DNA of 64,000 nt from Limimaricola sp027213785. GTDB taxonomy: Bacteria > Pseudomonadota > Alphaproteobacteria > Rhodobacterales > Rhodobacteraceae. The notes under the pieces are model-generated. The model was given only the letters and a program-made list of their open reading frames with translations, was not told the origin of the DNA and made no database searches. Position numbers and translations under genes: made by a program. Of this stretch, positions 49,245 to 57,028 are shown one piece after another. The stretch lies in contig NZ_CP193755.1 in assembly GCF_050847355.1 (NCBI RefSeq), positions 868,001 through 932,000 on the forward strand. The letters run 5' to 3'. The number at the start of each line of letters is the position of its first letter. The stretch's first letter is position 1.

Positions 49245-51273
49245 TCTCGCCCGGGCGCTGATCCTCGCGCCGGAAGGGCGGGACGCGCAGCTCGCGGCGG
49301 CGTTGCTGTCCGAGATCGGTCAAAAATCGGTCATTTGCGACGATATCCCGAGCTTTGCGGCCCGGCTGGACGAGAACACCGCCTTTGGCCTTCTCACCGA
49401 AGAGACGGTGCGTCATGCCGATCTCAACCTGCTGGCCGCGGCCATCGAGGCGCAGCCGAGTTGGTCGGCGCTCCCATTCATCGTGCTGACCCGGCATGGC
49501 GGCGGCCCGGAGCGCAATCCCGAGGCGGCGCGGCTGTCCGAAATCCTCGGCAACGTCACTTTCCTCGAACGTCCGTTTCACGCCACCACATTCGTCAGCG
49601 TCGCGCGCGGCGCCCGGCGCGGCCGGGATCGCCAGTTCGAGGCCCGTGCGGCGGTCGAGCGGCTGCATCGCAGCGAAGAGACGCTGCGCACCGCGCTCAA
49701 GGCCGGCCGCCTCGGCGCTTGGGAATTCCACCCCGCGACGCAGGAGCTGGTGTCCTCGCCGACGCTGCGCGCCATCTTCGGGCGCTCCGAGGCGGCGCCC
49801 TTCGGTTTCGAGGACTTCCTCGACAGCCTGCATCCCGGCGACAAGGCCCATGTGATCGAAACCATCGAGGGGGCCACGCGCGAGGGCACCGATTACGAGG
49901 TCGAGTTTCGCGTGATCTGGCCCGATGGCAGCCTGCGCTGGGCCGCGGCGCTGGCGCGGATCGAGCGCGGTTCGGAAGGCGAGGTCCGGCTGGTCGGGGT
50001 GACCACGGATATCACCGCTCGCAAGCAGGTCGAGGCAATGCACCGCGAGCAGACCGAGGAGCTTGAGCGGCGCGTGGCGCAGCGGACGGCCGAGCTGGAA
50101 ACTGCGCATGCCCGGATGCTGGAGGAGATCCGGCAACGCGAGCGCACCGAGAGCCAGCTTCTGCAGAGCCAGAAAATGGAGGCGATCGGCCAGCTCACCG
50201 GCGGCGTCGCGCATGATTTCAACAACCTGCTGATGGCGGTGCTGGGCAATCTGGACCTGCTGTCGCGCCATGTCGCCGAGGATGCGCGCGCGACCCGCCT
50301 GATCGACGGTGCGATCCAGGGCGCGCAGCGCGGCGCGGCCCTGACCCAGCGCCTGCTGGCCTTTGCCCGGCGACAGGAGCTCAGCGTCGAGCCGCGCGAT
50401 CTGGCCGGTCTGGTCCGCGGCTCCGAGGAACTGCTTCGCCGGTCCGTCGGCGATCTGGTGGAGCTGCGCTTCGACCTGCCGCAGGGGCTGCCCCGGGCGC
50501 AGGTGGATGGCAACCAGTTCGACCTCGCGCTCCTCAACCTCGCGGTCAATGCCCGGGACGCGATGACCGGCGGCGGCAGCCTCGAGGTGGCGCTGGCGCA
50601 GTGCGACGTCACCGAGGCTTCGGATCTTGCCCCGGGCAGCTATCTGCGGCTTTCGGTCACCGATACCGGGAGCGGCATGGACGCCGCCACGCTGGAACAG
50701 GCGACGCATCCCTTCTTCTCGACCAAGGAGCTGGGCAAGGGCACCGGGCTGGGCCTGTCGATGATCCACGGCCTCGCACAGCAGCTCGGCGGCGCGCTGC
50801 GGCTGTCGAGTTCGCCGGGGCAGGGCACCCGCGCCGAACTCTGGCTGCCCGCTGCAACGGTCGGGACCGGAACCGAAGCCGCCCGCGCCGACGAGGCCGC
50901 CCCGGCATCGGGTGAACGGCGCGGCGCCCTGCGCATCCTCTTCGTCGATGACGATGCTCTCATCGCGATGAGCACCGTCGATCTGCTGGAGGATTTGGGC
51001 CATCAGGTGATCGAGGCCTCATCGGGTCCGGAGGCGCTGAAGGTGATCGAAAGTGCCGAACCGATCGACCTGCTGATCACCGATTTCTCGATGCCGCGAA
51101 TGAATGGTGGCGAATTGGCGCGCGCCGCACGCAAGCTGCGCCCGGGGCTGCCCATCCTTCTGGCGACTGGCTACGCGGAGCTTCCGGAGGGCGAGGCGCT
51201 CGAGCTTCCGCGTCTTGCCAAGCCCTACATGCAGCGCCAGCTCGCGGAGGGGATCGCGCGCCTCGGTCTTTGA
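49228..51273 (+). CDS. Hybrid histidine kinase (PAS, HisKA, HATPase, receiver)
   Basis: The protein has 681 residues. An N-terminal receiver-like region without a clear phospho-Asp (about 8-130) is followed by a PAS/PAC domain (about 155-275: LKAGRLGAWEFHPAT, WPDGSLRWAAAL). Next come a coiled coil (EELERRVAQRTAELE), HisKA with GQLTGGVAHDFNNLLMAV, and HATPase with LNLAVNARDAM, VTDTGSGMD and GKGTGLGLSM. A C-terminal receiver has ILFVDDDALIA and phospho-Asp in LLITDFSMPRMNGGE. It is cytoplasmic. The start lies within the KaiC-like gene, so co-expression is expected and the KaiC-like protein may be its regulator or partner. Confidence 0.9.
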   Translation: MTRDFDLARALILAPEGRDAQLAAALLSEIGQKSVICDDIPSFAARLDENTAFGLLTEETVRHADLNLLAAAIEAQPSWSALPFIVLTRHGGGPERNPEAARLSEILGNVTFLERPFHATTFVSVARGARRGRDRQFEARAAVERLHRSEETLRTALKAGRLGAWEFHPATQELVSSPTLRAIFGRSEAAPFGFEDFLDSLHPGDKAHVIETIEGATREGTDYEVEFRVIWPDGSLRWAAALARIERGSEGEVRLVGVTTDITARKQVEAMHREQTEELERRVAQRTAELETAHARMLEEIRQRERTESQLLQSQKMEAIGQLTGGVAHDFNNLLMAVLGNLDLLSRHVAEDARATRLIDGAIQGAQRGAALTQRLLAFARRQELSVEPRDLAGLVRGSEELLRRSVGDLVELRFDLPQGLPRAQVDGNQFDLALLNLAVNARDAMTGGGSLEVALAQCDVTEASDLAPGSYLRLSVTDTGSGMDAATLEQATHPFFSTKELGKGTGLGLSMIHGLAQQLGGALRLSSSPGQGTRAELWLPAATVGTGTEAARADEAAPASGERRGALRILFVDDDALIAMSTVDLLEDLGHQVIEASSGPEALKVIESAEPIDLLITDFSMPRMNGGELARAARKLRPGLPILLATGYAELPEGEALELPRLAKPYMQRQLAEGIARLGL

Positions 51274-51385
51274 GCCGGAGCTGTCCGCGACCCATGGCTT
51301 GCGTTCGCTCTTTGTGCTAGAGATCGGAAAAACCAGACAGAACAGGCCGGGGCGGAGAGCAGCCGCGATCGGCGGATGGGGGCAC

Positions 51386-51907
51386 ATGCGAGTCATCGGT
51401 ATCGATCCGGGTCTGCGGAATCTCGGCTGGGGCGTGATCGAGGTCACCGGCGCACGTCTGCGCCACGTCGCCAACGGTACCTGCCACTCCGAGGGGGACG
51501 ACCTGGCCGAGCGGCTGCTGTCGCTCGCCCACCAGCTGCGCGCGGTGATCGCCGAGCACGGCCCCGAGGCGGCAGCGGTCGAGCATGTCTTCGTCAACTC
51601 CGACGGCGCCGGTACGCTCAAGCTGGGGCAGGCGCGTGGTATCGCGTTGATGATCCCGGCCGAGGCGGGCCTTGCGGTGGGCGAGTACATGCCTTCGACC
51701 ATCAAGAAGGCGGTGGTCGGCAACGGCGCCGCGGCCAAGGCGCAGGTGCAGCACATGGTGAAGCTCCAGCTCCCGGGCGTGAGGCTCGACGGACCCGACG
51801 CGGCCGACGCGCTCGCGGTCGCGATCTGCCATGCGCATCACCTGCAATCGGCGGGGCATCTGGCGGCCGCCGTGGCCCGGGCCGAGGCGGCGAGGGCGCG
51901 CGCATGA
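51386..51907 (+). CDS. ruvC: Crossover junction endodeoxyribonuclease RuvC
   Basis: RuvC resolves Holliday junctions. The 173-residue protein has the four acidic catalytic residues in context: IGIDPGLRNLGWGV, AAVEHVFVN and GPDAADALAVAICHAH. KLGQARGIALM is typical. The start MRVIGIDPG fits the family; the frame is open upstream to 51104 inside the kinase gene. The stop overlaps ruvA by four bases, giving the classic ruvC-ruvA-ruvB order. Confidence 0.96.
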   Translation: MRVIGIDPGLRNLGWGVIEVTGARLRHVANGTCHSEGDDLAERLLSLAHQLRAVIAEHGPEAAAVEHVFVNSDGAGTLKLGQARGIALMIPAEAGLAVGEYMPSTIKKAVVGNGAAAKAQVQHMVKLQLPGVRLDGPDAADALAVAICHAHHLQSAGHLAAAVARAEAARARA

Positions 51908-52593
51908 TCGGCCGCATCGCCGGGCGGCTTGAATACCGCGCTGCAGATCACGTCCTGATTGACGTGCGCGGCGTCGGCTACGTGGTCTATGTCTCCGACC
52001 GGGTTCTGGCGCAGCTCCCCGGGCCGGGTGAGGCGGTGGCGCTATATACCGAGCTTCTGGTGCGCGAGGACATCCTGCAGCTCTTCGGCTTTCCGACGCT
52101 GGTGGAAAAGGAATGGCACCGGCTGCTGCTGACGGTGCAGGGCATCGGCGCCAAGGCGTCGCTGGCGATCCTCGGCGCGCTGGGCGCGGACGGGCTGTCG
52201 CGCGCCATCGCCCTGGCCGACTGGTCGGCCGTGGCGCGCGCCAAGGGGGTGGGTCCCAAGACCGCGCAGCGCGTGGTCAACGAGCTCAAGGACAAGGCCC
52301 CCTCGATCATGGCGATGGGCGCGCAGCCTGCCGCGATGCGCGAAGACGACGCGGCCGCGGTGATCGAGGATGCGCCCGTCGAAGTAGCCGCCCCAAAGCG
52401 CCCGGCACCCCGGAAAAAGGATGAGGGCAACGCCGCGGCGCAGGCCGAGGCGCTCTCGGCGCTGGGCAATCTTGGCTACGGTCTATCGGAGGCGGCGGGC
52501 GCGGTGGCCGAGGCCGCGCATGAAACGCCGGAGGCGGACACGGCGGGTCTGATCCGCGCGGCGCTGCGCAAGCTCGCGCCCAAGGACCGGTGA
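51904..52593 (+). CDS. ruvA: Holliday junction branch migration protein RuvA
   Basis: RuvA binds the junction and recruits RuvB. Domain I (MIGRIAGRLEYRAADHVLIDV) and two helix-hairpin-helix motifs (LLTVQGIGAKASLAIL, ARAKGVGPKTAQRVVNEL) are present. C-terminal domain III (QAEALSALGNLGYG and GLIRAALRKLA) contacts RuvB. At 229 residues it is longer than the usual 190-205. The extra length lies in the linker between domains II and III, an Ala/Pro/acidic stretch at about 135-180, plus a second one inside domain III. Confidence 0.95.
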   Translation: MIGRIAGRLEYRAADHVLIDVRGVGYVVYVSDRVLAQLPGPGEAVALYTELLVREDILQLFGFPTLVEKEWHRLLLTVQGIGAKASLAILGALGADGLSRAIALADWSAVARAKGVGPKTAQRVVNELKDKAPSIMAMGAQPAAMREDDAAAVIEDAPVEVAAPKRPAPRKKDEGNAAAQAEALSALGNLGYGLSEAAGAVAEAAHETPEADTAGLIRAALRKLAPKDR

Positions 52594-52668
52594 GATGACG
52601 CGCGCCGAAGCAGCGGCAGGATGCCGCGACGCCTTACAATGCCGCCTTGCGATGCTTAGGACTGGACG

Positions 52669-53703
52669 ATGACCGACGCCCCCGATCCCGCGCTGCGCCC
52701 CGAACGGCTTCCCGAGGACCACGATCGTGCCTTGCGGCCGCAGGGGCTGAACGAGTTCATCGGCCAGGCCGAGGCCCGCGCCAACCTGCGTATCTTCATC
52801 GAGAGCGCGCGAATCCGTGGCGAGGCGATGGACCACACGCTGTTCCACGGGCCCCCGGGCCTGGGCAAGACGACGCTGGCGCAGATCATCTCGCGCGAGC
52901 TTGGCGTGGGCTTTCGCATGACATCCGGGCCGGTGCTGGCCAAGGCGGGCGATCTCGCCGCGATCCTTACCAATCTCGAACCGCGCGACGTGCTGTTCAT
53001 CGACGAGATCCACCGGTTGAACCCGGCGGTCGAGGAGGTGCTGTACCCCGCGCTTGAGGATTACGCGCTTGATCTGGTGATCGGCGAGGGGCCGGCCGCG
53101 CGCACCGTGCGGATCGAGCTGCAGCCCTTCACGCTGGTTGGGGCGACAACCCGGCTCGGCCTGCTGACCACGCCGCTGCGCGACCGCTTCGGCATCCCGA
53201 CGCGGCTCCAGTTCTACAGCGTCGACGAGTTGCACGAAATCGTCACCCGCAACGCGCGGCTTCTCGGGACCCCCGCCGATGACGACGGCGCGCGTGAGAT
53301 CGCGCGGCGCGCGCGGGGCACCCCGCGCATCGCGGGGAGGCTGTTGCGCCGCGTCGTCGATTTTGCGGTGGTCGAAGGCGATGGGCGCGTCACCCGCGAG
53401 ATCGCCGACAGCGCCCTGACACGGCTCGGCGTCGATGACCTCGGGCTCGACGGGGCCGATCGGCGCTACCTGCGGCTCATCGCCGAGGCCTATGGCGGTG
53501 GCCCGGTCGGAATCGAGACGCTGTCGGCCGCCCTGTCGGAAAGCCGCGACGCGCTGGAGGAGGTGATCGAGCCGTTCCTGCTGCAACAGGGGCTGATCCA
53601 GCGCACGCCGCGCGGCCGGATGCTGGCCCATGCGGCTTGGCGGCATCTGGGGCTGGCGGTGCCGCGCGGGCCGGAATCGGGGCAGGGCGTGCTGTTCGAC
53701 TGA
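52669..53703 (+). CDS. ruvB: Holliday junction branch migration DNA helicase RuvB
   Basis: RuvB is the hexameric AAA+ motor that drives branch migration together with RuvA. The 344-residue protein has RPQGLNEFIGQ, Walker A HGPPGLGKTTLA, Walker B VLFIDEIHRL, sensor 1 VGATTRLGLLTTPLRDRFG, arginine-finger region GTPRIAGRLLRR, and a C-terminal winged helix ending LIQRTPRGRMLA. It follows ruvA after 75 bases. Confidence 0.97.
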   Translation: MTDAPDPALRPERLPEDHDRALRPQGLNEFIGQAEARANLRIFIESARIRGEAMDHTLFHGPPGLGKTTLAQIISRELGVGFRMTSGPVLAKAGDLAAILTNLEPRDVLFIDEIHRLNPAVEEVLYPALEDYALDLVIGEGPAARTVRIELQPFTLVGATTRLGLLTTPLRDRFGIPTRLQFYSVDELHEIVTRNARLLGTPADDDGAREIARRARGTPRIAGRLLRRVVDFAVVEGDGRVTREIADSALTRLGVDDLGLDGADRRYLRLIAEAYGGGPVGIETLSAALSESRDALEEVIEPFLLQQGLIQRTPRGRMLAHAAWRHLGLAVPRGPESGQGVLFD

Positions 53704-53768
53704 TGCCCCGGCGCTTGCCCGCCGGGGTCATGGCGCGTATCCCGGCCCCGGAAACAGGAGGACCGGTC

Positions 53769-54392
53769 ATGCTGGATGCGAAAGCCGTCGAGGCGATGTT
53801 CACCCGGGGCGATGGCAGCTACATGTGCGCTCGCTGGGGCCGGCCGATCGCGCCGGTGGTGTTCGGCGTCGAGGATGAGACGCTTTCGGTGATGAAATCG
53901 GCGCTGCAGGCGCTGTGCCAGCTTGCCGATCACGACATGGCCGAGACCGACCCCGAGCTCGGGGTGAACCTGCTGGTCTTCTTCTGCCGCGAATGGGACG
54001 AGCTCACCGCCGTACCCGATCTCGACAAGCTGGTGCCGGGCCTGCCCGATCTCTTGTCCAAGCTAGAGGCGGGCGATGCCAGCCAGTACCGCGCCTTTCG
54101 TTTCGAGCCCGACGGCGCGATCCGCGCAGGCATCGTGTTCCTGCGCATGAAGGGCGAGGCGGCCGAGACGCCTGCCGACGTGCTGGCGCTGAGCCAGGCG
54201 GTGCTCTCGATGCTCACATGGTCCGAGAGCGCCTTCGACGACACCTCGCCACTGGCTTCGGCGCCGGACGGCACGGTGGTGCTCAAGCCCGAGATCGCGG
54301 CGCTGATCAAGGCGGCCTACGACCCGGTGCTGCCCGCCGCTTCCGACGATCCGGCCACGGCGCTGCGGCTTGCCGCGCGGATGGGACATTGA
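53769..54392 (+). CDS. Conserved-context hypothetical protein between ruvB and ybgC
   Basis: The product is a 207-residue soluble protein with no signal peptide or membrane helix. It opens MLDAKAVEAMFTRGDGSYMCARWGRPIAPVVFG and contains LLVFFCREWDELTAVPDLD and YRAFRFEPDGAIRAGIVFLR, which read as a compact mixed alpha/beta fold. I do not recognise a named domain. CAGGAGG stands eight bases or so before the ATG at 53769. The stop overlaps a TTG start for ybgC (TTGA), so it is coupled to the Tol-linked thioesterase. Confidence 0.75.
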   Translation: MLDAKAVEAMFTRGDGSYMCARWGRPIAPVVFGVEDETLSVMKSALQALCQLADHDMAETDPELGVNLLVFFCREWDELTAVPDLDKLVPGLPDLLSKLEAGDASQYRAFRFEPDGAIRAGIVFLRMKGEAAETPADVLALSQAVLSMLTWSESAFDDTSPLASAPDGTVVLKPEIAALIKAAYDPVLPAASDDPATALRLAARMGH

Positions 54393-54796
54393 GCCACAAG
54401 CTGCAGATCCGCGTCTATTACGAGGATACCGACCTCGCGGGGATCGTCTATTACGCGAACTACCTGAAGTTCATCGAGCGCGCGCGCACCGAATGGGTGC
54501 GAGGGCTCGGGATCGACCAGTCCCGGCTCAAATCCGAGACCGGCATCGTCTTTGCTGTCCGCCGCATCGAGGCCGATTACCTGACGCCGGCGCGATTCGA
54601 CGATCTGCTGGAGGTCGAGACGACGCCGGCCCGGATCGGCGGCGCGAGGATCGAGCTGGAGCAGCGCGTGAGTCGTGGCGACGATACCTGTTTCGCGGCG
54701 CGCGTGACGCTGGCAGCGCTGTCCGCGAGCGGCGCACCGGCGCGGCTCCCCGTCGATCTGCGGGAACGGCTCGCCTCCGCCGGCCTTGGTTCCTGA
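54389..54796 (+). CDS. ybgC: Tol-Pal system-associated acyl-CoA thioesterase
   Basis: This hotdog-fold thioesterase of the 4-hydroxybenzoyl-CoA type has its gene near tolQRAB-pal in many Gram-negative bacteria. The 135-residue protein has the catalytic segment VYYEDTDLAGIVYYANYLKFIERARTE with the active Asp, then ADYLTPARFDDLL. No ATG fits; the TTG at 54389, overlapping the previous stop by four bases, gives MSHKLQIRVYYEDTD with the normal spacing to the active site. A short-chain dehydrogenase gene separates it from tolQ. Confidence 0.9.
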   Translation: MSHKLQIRVYYEDTDLAGIVYYANYLKFIERARTEWVRGLGIDQSRLKSETGIVFAVRRIEADYLTPARFDDLLEVETTPARIGGARIELEQRVSRGDDTCFAARVTLAALSASGAPARLPVDLRERLASAGLGS

Positions 54797-54871
54797 TCGC
54801 ACAAACCCGGAACCATCCCCTTGCCATGCCGTTGCCCGCGGGCAGCGCCACCGACAGCAAGGAGTTTCACG

Positions 54872-55633
54872 ATGCGATACAAGGGGAAAACGGTTCTGGT
54901 CACGGGCGCGGCCTCGGGGATCGGCGCGGCCACGGCACGGCGATTCTCGCGCGAAGGCGCGAACGTGGTGCTGTCCGACACCGACTCGGACAAGCTGGCC
55001 CAGGTCGTGCGCGACCTTCCGGCGGCGCATACGCGAACCATCACCGGCGATATCGCAAAGCCCGCCGATTGCGAGGCGATGGTCACCACGGCAGTAGAGA
55101 ATTTCGGCGGACTCGACATCCTCGTGGCCAATGCAGGATTTGCGGTGATGGGGCCGATGGAGGAGGTCTCCGACGAGAACTTCGCCGGGGTGATCGAGAA
55201 CAACCTCACCGGGACCTACCGCACCATCAAGGCGGCTTGGGAGCCGCTCAAGAAATCCAATGGCACGATCATCGCGACCTCGTCGGTTTCGGGCATGCGC
55301 GGCGATTTCGGGGCCTTCGCCTACGCGACTTCCAAGGCCGGGATCTCGAACCTGGTGCGTTCGCTCGCGCTTGATTTCCAGCGCCATGGCATTCGCGTCA
55401 ACGCGGTGGCGCCGGGCTTCACCGAGACCGGACTGACCGCCGATATGATGAACAACACGAAGTTCCTCGAGCGGATGCACAGCCGTATCCCGATGGGCCG
55501 CGACGGCCAGCCCGAGGAGATCGCCGGCGTGGTGGCGTTCCTGGCCAGCGAGGATGCCAGCTTCGTCAACGGGGTGATCCTGCCGGTGGATGGCGGGCTG
55601 ACCGCCTCGAACGGCCAGCCGCCCTTGGCCTGA
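54872..55633 (+). CDS. Short-chain dehydrogenase/reductase (SDR)
   Basis: This 253-residue classical SDR has the cofactor motif VTGAASGIGAATA, NAGFAV (NNAG equivalent), the catalytic Ser in IATSSVSGM, and Tyr/Lys in AYATSKAG. The acidic residue after strand beta2 (LSDTDSD) suggests preference for NAD(H). The C-terminal part ENGVILPVDGG-like (FVNGVILPVDGGLTAS) is normal. AAGGAG precedes the ATG. Substrate is unknown. It sits between ybgC and tolQ and is followed by a terminator, so it is not part of the Tol operon proper. Confidence 0.9.
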   Translation: MRYKGKTVLVTGAASGIGAATARRFSREGANVVLSDTDSDKLAQVVRDLPAAHTRTITGDIAKPADCEAMVTTAVENFGGLDILVANAGFAVMGPMEEVSDENFAGVIENNLTGTYRTIKAAWEPLKKSNGTIIATSSVSGMRGDFGAFAYATSKAGISNLVRSLALDFQRHGIRVNAVAPGFTETGLTADMMNNTKFLERMHSRIPMGRDGQPEEIAGVVAFLASEDASFVNGVILPVDGGLTASNGQPPLA

Positions 55634-55652
55634 GCGCAGGGCAGGGTGAGCG

Positions 55653-55686
55653 AGGGGCGCGGGATCGGACGATCCGCGCCCCTTTC
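55653..55686 (+). terminator. Intrinsic terminator after the SDR gene
   Basis: AGGGGCGCGG and GATC pair with GATC and CGCGCCCCT, with one bulged G and loop GGAC, followed by TTTCGCTT. It lies 20 bases after the SDR stop and separates it from tolQ. Confidence 0.75.
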
Positions 55687-55847
55687 GCTTGCGCGGAGTT
55701 CCGCCGATCGGGGTTGGGGCGACCGGCGGAGGGCTGTTGCCTGTCACGCCGCCGTGCAAAGCGCGAAGTGGATTTCGCGCCACGGATCGGTTATGCGCGC
55801 CACTAGCGGCCCGCGAGAGGCCACGCGCGTCACTAAAGAGCAGGCAG

Positions 55848-56522
55848 ATGGATCAGGTTGTAGACTTCTCGATGTGGGGGCTCTTTGCCCGCGCGACGAT
55901 CACCGTCAAATTCGTCATGATCGCGCTGATCCTGGCCTCGATCTGGTGCTGGGCCGTGATCGTCGACAAGGTGATCCAGTACCGCGCCGCCCGAGCCGAG
56001 GCCGCGCGCTTCGACCGCGCCTTCTGGTCCGGCGAGCCGCTCGACCAGCTGTTCGACGAGATCGGCGCCGACCCGAGGGGCGCTTCGCAGCGCATCTTCG
56101 CCGCCGGCATGACCGAGTGGCGCCGCTCGCACCGCCAGGATGGCGGGCTGATCGCAGGCGCGCAGGCGCGCATCGACCGCGGCATGGACGTGGCCATCGC
56201 CAAGGAGGCCTCGCGCCTGCAGCGCGGTCTGCCGGTACTCGCCACCACCGGTTCGACCGCGCCCTTCGTCGGGCTGTTCGGCACGGTCTTCGGCATCATG
56301 AACGCCTTCATCGAGATCGCCGAGGCGCAGAACACCAACCTCGCCGTGGTGGCGCCGGGCATCGCCGAGGCGCTGCTCGCCACCGGCCTCGGCCTGATGG
56401 CCGCGATTCCGGCGGTGATCTTCTACAACAAGCTTTCGGCCGATTCCGACCGGCTGCTGGGCGGCTACGAGGCCTTCGCGGACGAGTTCTCGACCATCCT
56501 GTCGCGCCAGCTGGACAGCTGA
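55848..56522 (+). CDS. tolQ: Tol-Pal system proton channel subunit TolQ
   Basis: TolQ, with TolR, forms the inner-membrane proton channel that energises TolA for outer-membrane constriction at division. The 224-residue protein has three helices: FVMIALILASIWCWAVIV near the N-terminus, then LATTGSTAPFVGLFGTVFGIMNAF and ALLATGLGLMAAIPAVIFYNKL, the conserved ExbB/TolQ pair lining the channel. The ATG at 55848 (MDQVVDFSMW) is chosen; upstream in-frame codons lie in the non-coding gap. Confidence 0.95.
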   Translation: MDQVVDFSMWGLFARATITVKFVMIALILASIWCWAVIVDKVIQYRAARAEAARFDRAFWSGEPLDQLFDEIGADPRGASQRIFAAGMTEWRRSHRQDGGLIAGAQARIDRGMDVAIAKEASRLQRGLPVLATTGSTAPFVGLFGTVFGIMNAFIEIAEAQNTNLAVVAPGIAEALLATGLGLMAAIPAVIFYNKLSADSDRLLGGYEAFADEFSTILSRQLDS

Positions 56523-56523
56523 G

Positions 56524-57018
56524 ATGGGCGCGGGTGTCATGAAGTCGGGCGGCGGCGGCAATCGCCGGGGACGCCGCAGGGGCCGGGCCCAGCCGATGGC
56601 CGAGATCAACATCACACCCTTCGTGGACGTGATGCTGGTGCTGCTGATCATCTTCATGGTCGCGGCGCCGCTGATGACCGTGGGCATCCCGGTGGAACTG
56701 CCGCAGACCGCCGCCTCGGCGCTGCCTTCCGACGAGGAAGAGCCGCTGACGGTGACCGTCACCGCAGAGGGCGGGCTGCTGATTCAGACCACCGAGGTGC
56801 TGCAGGGCGAGCTGATCACGCGGTTGCAGGCGATCGCCGCCGAGCGGTCCAGCAACCGCATCTTCCTGCGCGCCGACGGCGCCAATGCCTGGGATCGGGT
56901 CGCCGAGGTGATGGGCGCGCTCAATGCCGGCGGCTTCTCGAATATCGGTCTTGTCACGGATGTCGGCGGTTCGGATTTCGGGGCGGGCGCGCCGACCGCG
57001 CTGCCTTCGGGCGGCTGA
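56524..57018 (+). CDS. tolR: Tol-Pal system protein TolR
   Basis: This 164-residue ExbD/TolR protein has a basic N-terminus and a single helix, NITPFVDVMLVLLIIFMVAAP, which contains the essential proton-carrying Asp. The periplasmic domain follows (PVELPQTAASALPSDEE, IFLRADGANAWDRV). It starts one base after the tolQ stop and is the stator partner of TolQ. Confidence 0.95.
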   Translation: MGAGVMKSGGGGNRRGRRRGRAQPMAEINITPFVDVMLVLLIIFMVAAPLMTVGIPVELPQTAASALPSDEEEPLTVTVTAEGGLLIQTTEVLQGELITRLQAIAAERSSNRIFLRADGANAWDRVAEVMGALNAGGFSNIGLVTDVGGSDFGAGAPTALPSGG

Positions 57019-57028
57019 GGCATTCGCG

